From: Psychrobacter immobilis | GTDB taxonomy: Bacteria; Pseudomonadota; Gammaproteobacteria; Pseudomonadales; Moraxellaceae | DNA length: 64,000 bases | Reading direction: 5' to 3' | Assembly (NCBI GenBank): GCA_904846145.1 | Contig: CAJGZL010000001.1 | Coordinates: 3,100,001-3,164,000 of the forward strand | Shown: in pieces, positions 45,569-55,111 of the stretch | Numbering within the stretch: position 1 is the first letter of the stretch | Layout: each line of letters opens with the position of its first letter | Notes under the pieces: model-generated | The model's database searches: none | What the model was told of the DNA's origin: nothing | What the model saw: the letters and a program-made list of their open reading frames with translations, nothing else | Program-made: the position numbers and the translations under genes

Positions 45569-46606
45569 TTATTTAGTATCAATTAAGAATTGTTGAACTA
45601 CTGCAACGGTTGCCAATGAGTCTTCTTCGTGTGGCACATGGCCTAAGTTGTCAAATATCTGCAACTGACTATTAGCTATATCTCGATGAAAGAACTCAGC
45701 ATTCTCAACGGGAATAAGCTCATCTTTCGCGCCCCACATAATCAATGTCGGCAATGCTAATTGCTTAATTTGCTCTCTATCCTCTATATTATCAAAGTCA
45801 TTTAAACGAGCTGATAACGCGCCACGGTTACCAGTACGCAGAGATAAATCATAGTAGCGATCGATGAGCGCATCATCGACTTTACTATCATCAGCATAGA
45901 CACTTAAAATACTTTTTTTGACGACACTTCTAGGAAGAATACGACCTAAGATAGGTCTTAGAGCTGGATAGGTTGCCAGTTTAAAACCAAGAGGAATGCT
46001 TTTTGGGGTCGCAGGATAACCAACGGCATCGACCAATATCAGCTTATCTATTCGCTCAGGATACAGTGCGGCGGTTCGCCAAGCTATTTTGCCCCCTAAT
46101 GAGTTGCCCGCTAAAATAACGCTATCTAAATTTAACTTATCAAGAACTTCGATAACAAAAGAAGCATAATTGGCGCTCGTATATCGAGTCGAGCTATCAG
46201 TATAAGGGCCCGTTAAGCCAAAACCTGGCAAATCCATACTAACTACACAATAGTCATCGCTAAGCGCTTCTGTCCAGCCCTCCCAAGTATGTAAGCTCGC
46301 TGAAGTACCATGCAGTAAAACAATCGTTTTTGGCTGTTCTGTATTAACCGCATTACTTTTCGAAGCACTATCACGATAGCTAGCACATTTATTAGCGCGT
46401 ACTACATGTGCTTGCATGCCTTGAATGGTTATAAATTCGCTATTAGGCAGTTGCCATTGTTTTAGCTCGGCAACGCTACGATCCGGTGCCCAGTAGATTA
46501 TGACAGGTACAATAAGTAAAAGACTTGTGCCGACAGCCGTTAGCAATACAATTTTGGCTAAACGTTTTTTCATTGTTGCAACACTCAATAATTTAAATAA
46601 GTTCAA
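45569..46606 (-). CDS. Membrane-anchored alpha/beta hydrolase
   Basis: The 345-residue protein has an N-terminal membrane anchor (IVLLTAVGTSLLLIVPVIIY) and an alpha/beta-hydrolase domain. It shows the oxyanion region TIVLLHGTSASLHTWEGW, the nucleophile elbow VILAGNSLGGKIAWRTA, the acid TLIMWGAKDELIPV and the base His in IFDNLGHVPHEEDS. An ATG at 46573 just before KKRLAKIV is an alternative start. Substrate unknown; an ester or lipid hydrolase facing the periplasm is the most probable role. Confidence 0.88.
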   Translation of the reverse strand: MNLFKLLSVATMKKRLAKIVLLTAVGTSLLLIVPVIIYWAPDRSVAELKQWQLPNSEFITIQGMQAHVVRANKCASYRDSASKSNAVNTEQPKTIVLLHGTSASLHTWEGWTEALSDDYCVVSMDLPGFGLTGPYTDSSTRYTSANYASFVIEVLDKLNLDSVILAGNSLGGKIAWRTAALYPERIDKLILVDAVGYPATPKSIPLGFKLATYPALRPILGRILPRSVVKKSILSVYADDSKVDDALIDRYYDLSLRTGNRGALSARLNDFDNIEDREQIKQLALPTLIMWGAKDELIPVENAEFFHRDIANSQLQIFDNLGHVPHEEDSLATVAVVQQFLIDTK

Positions 46607-46707
46607 TCAGTTGTAGATGATACTAGATAAAAAAGATAAATATTAGCGTATTGCGTGACTGCTATGAATTTTTATTACTATGTCTGCGCTGACTATATCC
46701 ATAATAT

Positions 46708-46767
46708 AAAAAAGCCAGCGCCTATTTCCCTAAGTACAAAACTTAGTAAATAGACCCTGGCTTTTTT
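46708..46767 (-). terminator. Strong bidirectional terminator after guaD
   Basis: The outer arms aaaaaagccag and ctggctttttt, with inner helices ctattt/aaatag and ctaagt/acttag, make an extended hairpin with T6 on both strands. It closes the leftward xdhABC-guaD operon. Confidence 0.8.
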
Positions 46768-46803
46768 GTAGGAATAGATTCAAATCAATCTACAGTTTGA
46801 TTT

Positions 46804-48207
46804 TTAAGCGGCCTTTTTATAACGACTCACTCCAGCGATAATCGTTTCATCAATTACCCGATCATCACCTAGCATCATTAGTACAAATAACTGCTCTTCC
46901 AAGGTTTTGGTCTGACTCATACGCCGCTCAAGTAATGCCGTTCCCGCTAAATCAATCACTACAAAGTCGGCTTCTTTATTCGGCATAAAATTACCGATTT
47001 TGTCATCTAATACCAGTGACTGCGCGTTGCCTAAAGTGATCTGATACAGACCTTGATGCGCAGACAATGGATTGTTCTGTAGTTGCTGAACTTTGTATGT
47101 CTCTGATAAAGTGGTTAGCATCGAAAGACTAGTTCCCGCACCTACGTCAGTGGCGATACTGACACCGGTATAGCTTAAGGTATTGGATAAATCAAACAGT
47201 CCACTGCCTAAAAAAAGATTAGACGTTGGACAGTGCGCAATCTGCGTCTCAGTTGCCCGAAGTATCTCATACTCCTGTCTTTCAAGATAAATACCATGCG
47301 CCAGCGTGGTATAGCGTCCTAATAAGCCCATATTGGCATACACATCAAGGTAGCCTTTATGGTTGGGATACAGCTCTTTTACAAACGCCACCTCATCACG
47401 ATTTTCGGCTAGATGGGTTTGCAGATAGACATCGTCATAACTGGCGTACAGCTCGCCTGTCATTTGTAGCTGTTTTGGCGTCGAGGTGATCGCAAAACGT
47501 GGTGTTATGGCCACATGCTGACGACCGCGCTTATGCCATTTATCGATGATATTTTGGCTATCACGGATGCCTTGTTCGGTTGGCACGCAGAGATGCTCAG
47601 GCGCATTGGTGTCCATCAGCACATTACCTGTAATCATGCGCGTGTTCAGGCGCTCGCTCTCAGTAAAAAATGCCTCAACTGATTCAGGGTGGCTAGTGGC
47701 AAATACCATAGCGCTCGTTGTACCATTAGTAAATAGCTGGTTGAAGAAGAACTTTGCAGCATCATGTGCCACTTTTAAATCACCAAAATTAGCTTCGGTT
47801 ACAAAGGTGTAGTTATTAAGCCAATCCAATAATTGCTCACCATAAGAGGCGATCATATCGACTTGTGGATAATGCACATGGGTATCGATAAAGCCTGGCA
47901 TGATAAGCTTGTGCTTGCAGTCATGAATTTTTACTGGCTGTTGCCCCTCTTGATTATGAGCATGATCAGCTGACATAGCTTCTCTACTACCATAGTCTAT
48001 AACGAGACCTGTGGCATCATCGACGACTAATGCGCCGTCTGCAATATATTCAGGATAAACGGTTATGCCTTTAATCACTGGATTTAATGCGGTGCTTTTA
48101 TCTACAGATGATGTTTTTTGTGCTCCATTTTCTAAATGCGTTCGTTGAGTCAAATCATCTTCAGTAAGATAGTGCAAAAGTTGTGCTTGATAGATATGAA
48201 TAGTCAT
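46804..48207 (-). CDS. guaD: Guanine deaminase
   Basis: GuaD converts guanine to xanthine, which XDH then oxidises. The 467-residue amidohydrolase has the metal motif LIMPGFIDTHVHYPQVDMIA near residue 95, LQTHLAENRDEVAFVKELYP near 260, TTLAHGIYLERQEYEILRA with the next His, and the Asp in VSIATDVGAGTSLSMLTTL. It has a somewhat longer N-terminus than E. coli GuaD. It follows xdhC by 186 bp and is the last gene of the purine oxidation cluster. Confidence 0.93.
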   Translation of the reverse strand: MTIHIYQAQLLHYLTEDDLTQRTHLENGAQKTSSVDKSTALNPVIKGITVYPEYIADGALVVDDATGLVIDYGSREAMSADHAHNQEGQQPVKIHDCKHKLIMPGFIDTHVHYPQVDMIASYGEQLLDWLNNYTFVTEANFGDLKVAHDAAKFFFNQLFTNGTTSAMVFATSHPESVEAFFTESERLNTRMITGNVLMDTNAPEHLCVPTEQGIRDSQNIIDKWHKRGRQHVAITPRFAITSTPKQLQMTGELYASYDDVYLQTHLAENRDEVAFVKELYPNHKGYLDVYANMGLLGRYTTLAHGIYLERQEYEILRATETQIAHCPTSNLFLGSGLFDLSNTLSYTGVSIATDVGAGTSLSMLTTLSETYKVQQLQNNPLSAHQGLYQITLGNAQSLVLDDKIGNFMPNKEADFVVIDLAGTALLERRMSQTKTLEEQLFVLMMLGDDRVIDETIIAGVSRYKKAA

Positions 48208-48393
48208 AAGAACATCTCACTTTAATAAGTAAAAATAAGGTTGTTAATAGTCGTCTAATAAGTGATTAAAACCTTGAAACAGCATCGTTCGGCGTAATGC
48301 GGACACAAAGCTGCTAAATGTAGCCGATAAATGATTCTGGCTAACGGTTTTGGCAATACTTTTTTTAAAGTAAAATCTGATACAAATTTAAAG

Positions 48394-49419
48394 TTAAGAG
48401 TTATGGTACTGCTGCAAAATTTGTGCGGCGATAGAAACCGCTACCGCCATGGGCTCTTTACCACCGAGCGTCAAGCCAATAGGCATGGTAATCTGATTCA
48501 CCAGCTGCTCATCGTAACCGCGCTGAAGCAGGCGATCTTGAAAACGCTTGGCTTTAGTCGCCGAGCTAATACAGCCAATATAAGGCATAGCGATTTTTGT
48601 GTAGTCCGTATCTTTGTTAGCAGCATCAACACTAAGCGCTATATAGCTGTCTAGCGCTTCCCGTACTAGATCAAAGTCAAGACTATGATCATGGGTCATC
48701 ACTAAAATAAAGCGCTGTCCTTGCTTTTTGATAAACGGTCTAACAAAATCGATAGGTTCCTCATCAATGCGCACTCGAACATGCGCAGGCAGATGATAAG
48801 AGTGCTGACTAGTTTTGCCTTTATCATCCTCTGACAAATAGCGCTCAAACATCTCAGGGCGACTATCAATCCAGTCCACTTGACAAGGTAATTCTGCTAA
48901 CACCGTCATCAAAGCTGAAGCCACATGTCCTGCACCGAATACTAAAATAGACAAAGGCGGCGTCACGTTAAAGCACTCAAACATAACGGTGACGCTACCT
49001 CCGCAACACTGCGCCAGCTTAGCACCGAGCGGATAATGCTTAGTATAGACGGCATCACGTCGTATCAATTTGGCCTTTTCAGACTTATCTTCTGCTGATC
49101 GTTTCGAGTTTGTCGCCACCTGAGTATCGATTTCACCCTTGAGCAATTGCCGTGCTGTATTTATCACATCATGCTCAAGGCCACCACCGCCAAGCGTGTC
49201 ACATATCGTATCTGGCGTCACGATCATCTTAGCTTGTAGCGCGCGCGGCGCTGAGCCATTGACCGCAACGACGGTCGCCAGTACATGCTGGATGCCTTGC
49301 TGCTGATACTGTGCTAAGCCGTCATACCAGCGTTTAGGTGCTTGAGAAGTTGACGCAGCTTGTATAGGCTCTAATGATAAATCACTCACTGTGAGCAGGA
49401 CCTCGACCGACAGATACAT
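48394..49419 (-). CDS. xdhC: Xanthine dehydrogenase accessory protein XdhC
   Basis: XdhC binds and delivers sulfurated molybdenum cofactor to XdhB. The 341-residue protein (from the upstream ATG) has HVLATVVAVNGSAPRALQAK near residue 45 and the Rossmann-like SILVFGAGHVASALMTVLAE then QVDWIDSRPEMF. The start is uncertain: the ATG at 49419 lacks a clear ribosome site, and a GTG at 49389 overlaps the xdhB stop as GTGAGTGA and gives 331 residues. An Asn/Lys-rich insertion separates the two domains. Overlap with xdhB supports coupled synthesis. Confidence 0.9.
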   Translation of the reverse strand: MYLSVEVLLTVSDLSLEPIQAASTSQAPKRWYDGLAQYQQQGIQHVLATVVAVNGSAPRALQAKMIVTPDTICDTLGGGGLEHDVINTARQLLKGEIDTQVATNSKRSAEDKSEKAKLIRRDAVYTKHYPLGAKLAQCCGGSVTVMFECFNVTPPLSILVFGAGHVASALMTVLAELPCQVDWIDSRPEMFERYLSEDDKGKTSQHSYHLPAHVRVRIDEEPIDFVRPFIKKQGQRFILVMTHDHSLDFDLVREALDSYIALSVDAANKDTDYTKIAMPYIGCISSATKAKRFQDRLLQRGYDEQLVNQITMPIGLTLGGKEPMAVAVSIAAQILQQYHNS

Positions 49420-51964
49420 TAGGGTTTTTTATGTGCTCAGGCTGATCATCATGTAGCTGACCTTCAACCTTTGGCGTATCAATGTTTTCGCTATGCGACA
49501 CCTCTAGCGGCTCAACCTTATCGTCATCAAGGCCGTCAACTGCACTAGTGCAAACCTGATTATGCTTTAAGCTCTCGATCGCATCAGTATTGATATCGGT
49601 TGCAATCTCCCACGCCTCGCCTTGCAGACGCATAACGGCCTTTAGCACGGCCTCTGGCGTAGCAGGCATTGTCAGCTCAGGATTTTTCTTATAATCTGCC
49701 ATACTGGCAACTGCATTATTGATAGCGCACCAGACACTAGCGGCTAACATAAACGGCGGCTCGCCCACTGCTTTGGAGTTATAAATAGTCTGCTCTTCGT
49801 TTTTGCGATCGAATAGCTTGACGTTCCAGTGCTTAGGCAGATCATGAGCGGTAGGTATTTTATAGTTAGCCGCAGCGTTCGAGGCCAGCTTGCCTTTGTC
49901 ATCCCAAATAAGCTCTTCAGTCGTAAGCCAGCCCATACCTTGTACAAAGCCGCCTTCAATCTGACCAATATCAATAGCAGGATTAATCGACTGGCCAACA
50001 TCATGCAAGATGTCACAGCGCAGTACCTTGTATTCACCGGTCAAGGTATCAATCTCAACCTCAGAACACGACGCTCCCAAGGCATAATAGAAGAACGGGC
50101 GACCCCAAGCTTTTGAGCGATCATAGAAGATCTTTGGCGTTTTATAGTAGCCAGTCGACGATAGACTGACCCGATGTTGATAAGCTAATAGCACTAAATC
50201 AGCAAAGGTGAGTACTTCTTTATCAGCGATATGCACGTGATTATTTTCAAAGGTAATATCATCGCCTGCGACCTCAAAATGCTCAGCAGCAAATTCAACC
50301 AAACGCTCTTTAATAGTAATACAAGCATTTTGCGCCGCTTTACCATTGATATCGGTACCTGATGAAGCTGCCGTTGGTGAGGTGTTTGGCACTTTATCTG
50401 TACGCGTGGCGGTGGCCTTTACCGTGTCCAAATCAACATCGAATTCGTTAGCGACAATCTGGGCAATCTTGATATACAGACCCTGCCCCATTTCGGTACC
50501 GCCATGATTGATCTGAATCGTACCATCAGTATAGATATGTACTAATGCACCAGCTTGGTTGAGATGCTGTACGGTAAATGAGATACCGAATTTGACAGGT
50601 GTAAGCGCCAGTCCTCGACGCTTATCACTATCTTCAGCTTCTGCTTTTTTATTGAACGCTATAACGTTTTCGCGTCGCTCTTTATAGTCACAGTCATCGG
50701 CTAAGGTATTTATGATAGTCGCTAAATCAAAGTGCTCAATCGGTTGCCCATAATGGGTACTTTGACCGTTTTGATAAAGGTTACTCATCCGTACTTCTAG
50801 CGGATCTTTACCTAGCGTATAAGCGATGTGATCCATCATATACTCAGCAGTGAGCAATCCTTGTGGACCACCAAAGCCGCGATAGGCGGTGTTCGATACG
50901 GTATTTGTAAAGCAGCGATGGCCTGCGATTTTAGCGGCTGGATAAAAATAGCCGTTGTCGCAATGGAACATAGCACGATCGACGATAGCATCAGATAGAT
51001 CAGGTGAGTAGCCACACAGCCCAGACAACTGCATATCGACCCCGAGTATTTGACCAGCATCATTGACACCGACGTCATAGCGGTTGGCGAACTCGTGACG
51101 TTTACCTGTCACTACCATGTCATCTTGACGATCGAGACGCATACTCACAGGCACGTTTTGGCGCTTGGCGACGATGCCGCAAATACAAGCCCATGCGGCT
51201 GCTTGCGTCTCTTTACCACCAAAGCCGCCACCCATTCGACGTACAATGGTAGTCACTGCATGAAATGGTAAATCCACTACTTCAGCGACCAGCTGTTGTA
51301 CTTCACTAGGATGCTGAGACGAGGTATAGACCTCTAGCCCGCCATCATCACACGGCACAACATAAGACACTTGACCTTCAAGATAGAAATGCTCTTGACC
51401 CAGCATGTGGTTATAGCCCTGAATGCGAGTAGGCGCACTCGCAAGTTCAGTTTGCGCATCACCGCGCTGCATAAAGTGACTAGGACGCACGAACTTCTCT
51501 TGCTCGAGTGCCTGCTCAATGGTTAGAACGGCAGGTAGCGGCTCATACTCTACTACTGCTTTTAGCGTTGCTTTTTTGGCAGCGCGATGGCTAGTGGCTA
51601 CCACTGCAAACATGGTTTGACCGACATATTCTGCAACTTTATCGACCATCAACGGATCACCGTCGAATACAGGACCGATATCGGTCTTGGCAGGCAAGTC
51701 TGCAAAAGTAATCACATCGACTACCCCATCAGCTGATCTCACCGCGCTAAGATCCATGTTCAGCACACGAGCATGCGCATGAGCGCTCTTGCCAATAGCC
51801 AAATGCAGAGTATCTTGTGGTTTTAGCATATCGTCTACATAAGTAGCGGTGCCCATAACATGGCTGATGGCGCTATCATGCTTAGCGCCTGTGCCAATTT
51901 TGCTTTTTGGTGGACGCTCGCGTCGAATACTGTAGCTGTCAAAAAGGGATGAATGATGGCTCAT
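49382..51964 (-). CDS. xdhB: Xanthine dehydrogenase molybdenum-binding subunit XdhB
   Basis: This large subunit of 860 residues carries the molybdopterin catalytic site that hydroxylates hypoxanthine and xanthine. Signature blocks are RRMGGGFGGKETQAAAWACI near residue 245, AYRGFGGPQGLLTAEYMMDH near 365 and, in the C-terminal part, the Moco-binding GTEMGQGLYIKIAQIVANEF and GEPPFMLAASVWCAINNAVA with the catalytic Glu region. The last 70 residues (after MRLQGEAWEIATDI) form an Asp/Glu-rich tail that seems to be an addition to the usual end. It is 142 bp downstream of xdhA. Confidence 0.94.
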   Translation of the reverse strand: MSHHSSLFDSYSIRRERPPKSKIGTGAKHDSAISHVMGTATYVDDMLKPQDTLHLAIGKSAHAHARVLNMDLSAVRSADGVVDVITFADLPAKTDIGPVFDGDPLMVDKVAEYVGQTMFAVVATSHRAAKKATLKAVVEYEPLPAVLTIEQALEQEKFVRPSHFMQRGDAQTELASAPTRIQGYNHMLGQEHFYLEGQVSYVVPCDDGGLEVYTSSQHPSEVQQLVAEVVDLPFHAVTTIVRRMGGGFGGKETQAAAWACICGIVAKRQNVPVSMRLDRQDDMVVTGKRHEFANRYDVGVNDAGQILGVDMQLSGLCGYSPDLSDAIVDRAMFHCDNGYFYPAAKIAGHRCFTNTVSNTAYRGFGGPQGLLTAEYMMDHIAYTLGKDPLEVRMSNLYQNGQSTHYGQPIEHFDLATIINTLADDCDYKERRENVIAFNKKAEAEDSDKRRGLALTPVKFGISFTVQHLNQAGALVHIYTDGTIQINHGGTEMGQGLYIKIAQIVANEFDVDLDTVKATATRTDKVPNTSPTAASSGTDINGKAAQNACITIKERLVEFAAEHFEVAGDDITFENNHVHIADKEVLTFADLVLLAYQHRVSLSSTGYYKTPKIFYDRSKAWGRPFFYYALGASCSEVEIDTLTGEYKVLRCDILHDVGQSINPAIDIGQIEGGFVQGMGWLTTEELIWDDKGKLASNAAANYKIPTAHDLPKHWNVKLFDRKNEEQTIYNSKAVGEPPFMLAASVWCAINNAVASMADYKKNPELTMPATPEAVLKAVMRLQGEAWEIATDINTDAIESLKHNQVCTSAVDGLDDDKVEPLEVSHSENIDTPKVEGQLHDDQPEHIKNPNVSVGRGPAHSE

Positions 51965-52106
51965 AATAGTTCTCTTTTTATCTGTTGTTGCCTGTAGTCA
52001 GCGTCTATATTAATGACGAATCAAGGCAAAAATAGCTTTGGTAAAATGCAGTTAAGTAGTCTTGAAAATTTGATAAACTCTATTTTCTAAGCCCAACGAC
52101 ATCTCG

Positions 52107-53750
52107 CTAAGCACCCTCAGTTTGAGCGCCCTTTATTAGCTGTTTACCACACTTAATTAATAAACGCTGCACCACATGCAAGCGATACTCACGGCTGGCA
52201 CGTACATCAGTCATAGGTGAGACATCTAGTGGTAATGCCTTTGCTGCTTGCTCAAAGCTAGCTATTGTGAACGGCTGGCCGATAAGCGCTTGCTGACAAT
52301 TCTCAACCAATAAAGGCACTGCTGCCATACCGCCTAGCCCGATCTTTACGTCATCAATAGTCGTGCTATCAGCTGACAAATCCAAGCGCACAGCCACTAA
52401 GCAGGCTGAGATATCATCCTCGAAGCGCTTGCTTATTTTATGAATAAATAGATGCTGATTGTCTTGCATAAGCGGAATGTGAATAGCTACGACATAACTA
52501 CCTGCACGTAGCTTCGTCTTTTTATAGTCTAAAAAGAACTCAGATAAAGGCAAGGTTTCATCGACGAAGGGTTGATCGCTATTGTCAATTTCATCATTAT
52601 TGACATCACAATGACGTATGTGAATACTCGCGTCCAATGCCAGTAGAATCGGCGGCAGATCGCCAATCGGTGATGCATTAGCGACGTTACCACCGATAGT
52701 GCCCATGTTGCGAATCTGCGGCGAGGCAATACGCTCAAATAAATCAGCGAATTCTGGGAAATACTGCTCTAACGCTGGTAGCATGCCTTTGTAGCTCATA
52801 CCTGCACCAAATATCAGTGTTTGAGCAGCCACTTGTGTTGTTGCACTATTAGACTGGCTATCAGCATCCACTACTGACCAAGACTTCAACGACTCGATAG
52901 CAGCTAGCTGAATAATGACATCATGATCTATTAAGTTTTGGGTGACGCTTAAGCCTAAATCAGTACCACCCGCCCAAATAGTCGCTTTAGGATAGGCAGC
53001 TAATAGCTGATCAAGCTCGTCGGTCGATTGAGGAATGAATAATTGACGCGCGCCTTCAATAAGCGCTGGTGCGATGGCTTGGTTATTATCATTAGTATTT
53101 GCCGAAGCATCATTGCTCTTAGACGTTGCCATAGCATCTGTCGCTAGCGTCACGGCTAAGTCTTTGGCACTGACCTGATCCTCTGCTCGCTTTTGTGCGA
53201 TCTTTTGCATCGACAAGCCAGCTTCTATAATAGGTCGGTAACCCGTACAGCGGCATAGATTACCTGCTATCGAAGCGACAATCTCATCGTAGCTTAGTTC
53301 ATTAACGCTTAGCTCATCAGTCTTGGTATCTTGCATACGCTTATTCTCATAAACGCTAGCTAATGACATGATAAACCCTGGCGTACAAAACCCGCACTGC
53401 GAGCCGTGACAATCGACCATAGCTTGCTGAGCGGGATGCAGTAAGGCACGTTCGGGATGGTTTTCTGGGTTGTCCGCTAGGTAAGCTGCGGTCATTATAT
53501 GATGATTATCCATCAGCGACAGTAAGGTGATACAAGCGTTGAGGGTATAAAAAGGAGCGCTATCGACAGGGGTCTCTGCGCTGGCAGGTAAGCGCTGCGC
53601 CATCACAGTACAAGCACCGCAGTCACCGCTACCACAGCCTTCTTTAGTGTCCATCTGACGCGCGTGCAGACGTAGATACTCAAGTACCGTAGTGTTGGGG
53701 TTAAGCTGGCTTATCTCGTGAGGTTGTCCGTTTAAATAAAAAGTAATCAT
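52107..53750 (-). CDS. xdhA: Xanthine dehydrogenase iron-sulfur/FAD subunit XdhA
   Basis: The 547-residue subunit has two N-terminal [2Fe-2S] domains (TKEGCGSGDCGACTVMAQRL near residue 40; SQCGFCTPGFIMSLA near 118; IAGNLCRCTGYRPIIEAG near 150), a linker of about 60 residues rich in Ala/Asn, and an FAD domain (KATIWAGGTDLGLSVTQNL, then MGTIGGNVANASPIGDLPPI). It begins the xdhABC-guaD unit. Two inverted repeats lie upstream (53771-53791, 53942-53961). Confidence 0.94.
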   Translation of the reverse strand: MITFYLNGQPHEISQLNPNTTVLEYLRLHARQMDTKEGCGSGDCGACTVMAQRLPASAETPVDSAPFYTLNACITLLSLMDNHHIMTAAYLADNPENHPERALLHPAQQAMVDCHGSQCGFCTPGFIMSLASVYENKRMQDTKTDELSVNELSYDEIVASIAGNLCRCTGYRPIIEAGLSMQKIAQKRAEDQVSAKDLAVTLATDAMATSKSNDASANTNDNNQAIAPALIEGARQLFIPQSTDELDQLLAAYPKATIWAGGTDLGLSVTQNLIDHDVIIQLAAIESLKSWSVVDADSQSNSATTQVAAQTLIFGAGMSYKGMLPALEQYFPEFADLFERIASPQIRNMGTIGGNVANASPIGDLPPILLALDASIHIRHCDVNNDEIDNSDQPFVDETLPLSEFFLDYKKTKLRAGSYVVAIHIPLMQDNQHLFIHKISKRFEDDISACLVAVRLDLSADSTTIDDVKIGLGGMAAVPLLVENCQQALIGQPFTIASFEQAAKALPLDVSPMTDVRASREYRLHVVQRLLIKCGKQLIKGAQTEGA

Positions 53751-53770
53751 AGCAATACTCGGCTGTTCAG

Positions 53771-53791
53771 ATTAATGGGGTCATCATTAAT
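53771..53791. promoter_or_regulatory. Inverted repeat directly upstream of xdhA
   Basis: The arms attaatg and cattaat are separated by seven bases, 21 bp before the xdhA start codon. The position fits an operator for purine-responsive control. Confidence 0.4.
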
Positions 53792-53941
53792 GTCAGCTAG
53801 TGTGAGTATTTATTGATATTTCAGTACTAAATGCTAGTAGCTGATTTTTGGAGGGTAGCTTGATGGTATGTAGTGCGCCTAACTAAAATTCTAGTAACAA
53901 GGCTTCTAGCTATCCGTTCAATAAATCCCGCACATGACTAG

Positions 53942-53961
53942 TTATATCTAAATAGATATAA
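53942..53961. promoter_or_regulatory. 20-nt perfect palindrome upstream of xdhA
   Basis: The arms ttatatct and agatataa are separated by aaat, about 190 bp upstream of xdhA. It is AT-rich, so chance similarity cannot be excluded. Confidence 0.35.
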
Positions 53962-54293
53962 ATAATGATATTCAATAGGGTTACTTTACAGTCCTGTTTC
54001 CTTCAATTCGAAGGTAGTAGAACTTTGATAGCTAAAGGCGGAGGTCGTCCACTATATAGTATTCATAAGATTTTAGATAAGATAAGAGACATCTCAAAGA
54101 TATCCTTATCAGAGGAGACAGGTAATATTTATAGCATTTCATTTTAAATGAGTCAATTATTTTTGCACAAATCAAAGGGTTAATTTTAATAAAATATTAT
54201 TTTATATGCTTAAAATGACTTTAGCTTTTCATTTATGTTTAGATAATATAGTCAGAGAAAAGTGATATCGATAACATTACGTATTACTGGCAT

Positions 54294-54349
54294 AAAAAAA
54301 CCAACGCCTAATTATTAAGAATTCTGAAATCCTTATAACTGAGCGCTGG
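54294..54349 (-). terminator. Rho-independent terminator of the putA operon
   Basis: On the minus strand the arms ccagcgctcagttat and attaggcgttgg (with G-U pairs) form a hairpin followed by T7. It lies 60 bp beyond the stop of the C-terminal-domain cistron. Confidence 0.75.
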
Positions 54350-54408
54350 CCTTAATTTATCTTATAATGAATACTGTTCAAAGGATAAAAACGAATGAAT
54401 ATCTAACC

Positions 54409-55098
54409 TTAAGTACCCAACTCAAGCAAAGTAGCATTGCCACCGATGGCCGTTGTGTTGATCGTTCTGACCCGCTCAGTGACAAACCGATAGAGATAAT
54501 CAGGTGTCAGCATATCTGCTAAACCGTCCATGTCAGTGACTGCGATAACTTGCGTTAAGATACCGTCTGAATTAGCAAGCTCTTGGCTAACAGCCTGTAC
54601 CTCGCTGGCGCTACCTGCTACCGCAACTTGTGCTAAACGCTCCATATGCAGCAAAGTGACTAGCTGTGAGTCATTAGCGATGCTGATAACGTCTTCACTA
54701 ATACCCGCCTCATAAAGCACTTTTACCGCCTCAATACACATCTCATCTTGGCTTGGACAATGAAGTATTACCTCATTACCTGTCAGCAAAGCGGCGATAA
54801 GTTGTCCTAATACTGCCATAGCTTTGGCTGATTCTTCTCCGATAATCATCGTTTTGCCACGAGCGGTCACATATAGCTCATTAGACTCACCCGTTGCACC
54901 CGTCATGTGATGTACTTGATCCATCTTAGGAGCAAGCCTTAGCAGATGAGTGAACAAAGTACGGGCTTTTTTGGTGTCGCCTGTCAGCAGTGCCAACTTA
55001 GCAACAGCAGCTTCTAAATAAGTGGCGCGATTGGTAGCACCAAGTAGTCGCCAAGCTTCACAAACTTGGCCATGATCTTTTTTGAATTCAATTGCCAT
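54409..55098 (-). CDS. Separate C-terminal domain of PutA (ALDH-superfamily-like CTD)
   Basis: The 229-residue protein matches the C-terminal domain that in long PutA proteins follows the P5C dehydrogenase domain: HMTGATGESNELYVTARGKT, AKAMAVLGQLIAALLTGNEV and the conserved terminal INTTAIGGNATLLELG. In full-length PutA this domain caps the substrate-channelling cavity. Here it is a separate cistron: it has its own strong ribosome site (AAAGGAG, nine bases before the ATG), starts 13 bp after the putA stop and is in a different frame. It probably associates with PutA to rebuild the long form. Confidence 0.87.
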   Translation of the reverse strand: MAIEFKKDHGQVCEAWRLLGATNRATYLEAAVAKLALLTGDTKKARTLFTHLLRLAPKMDQVHHMTGATGESNELYVTARGKTMIIGEESAKAMAVLGQLIAALLTGNEVILHCPSQDEMCIEAVKVLYEAGISEDVISIANDSQLVTLLHMERLAQVAVAGSASEVQAVSQELANSDGILTQVIAVTDMDGLADMLTPDYLYRFVTERVRTINTTAIGGNATLLELGT

Positions 55099-55111
55099 TT
55101 TGCTAGCTCCT

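Larger units (their letters stand above)
53751..54408. other. Intergenic region between xdhA and the putA cistrons
   Basis: The right-hand side of the leftward putA unit ends here with a hairpin terminator (54294-54349). The part upstream of xdhA contains two inverted repeats. A 60-codon plus-strand frame at 53965-54147 has no ribosome site or recognisable similarity and I do not call it a gene. Confidence 0.55.

Noticed and set aside
53965-54147. 60-codon plus-strand ORF upstream of xdhA
   Set aside because: No ribosome site, no recognisable similarity and a position in an AT-rich regulatory region; probably chance.
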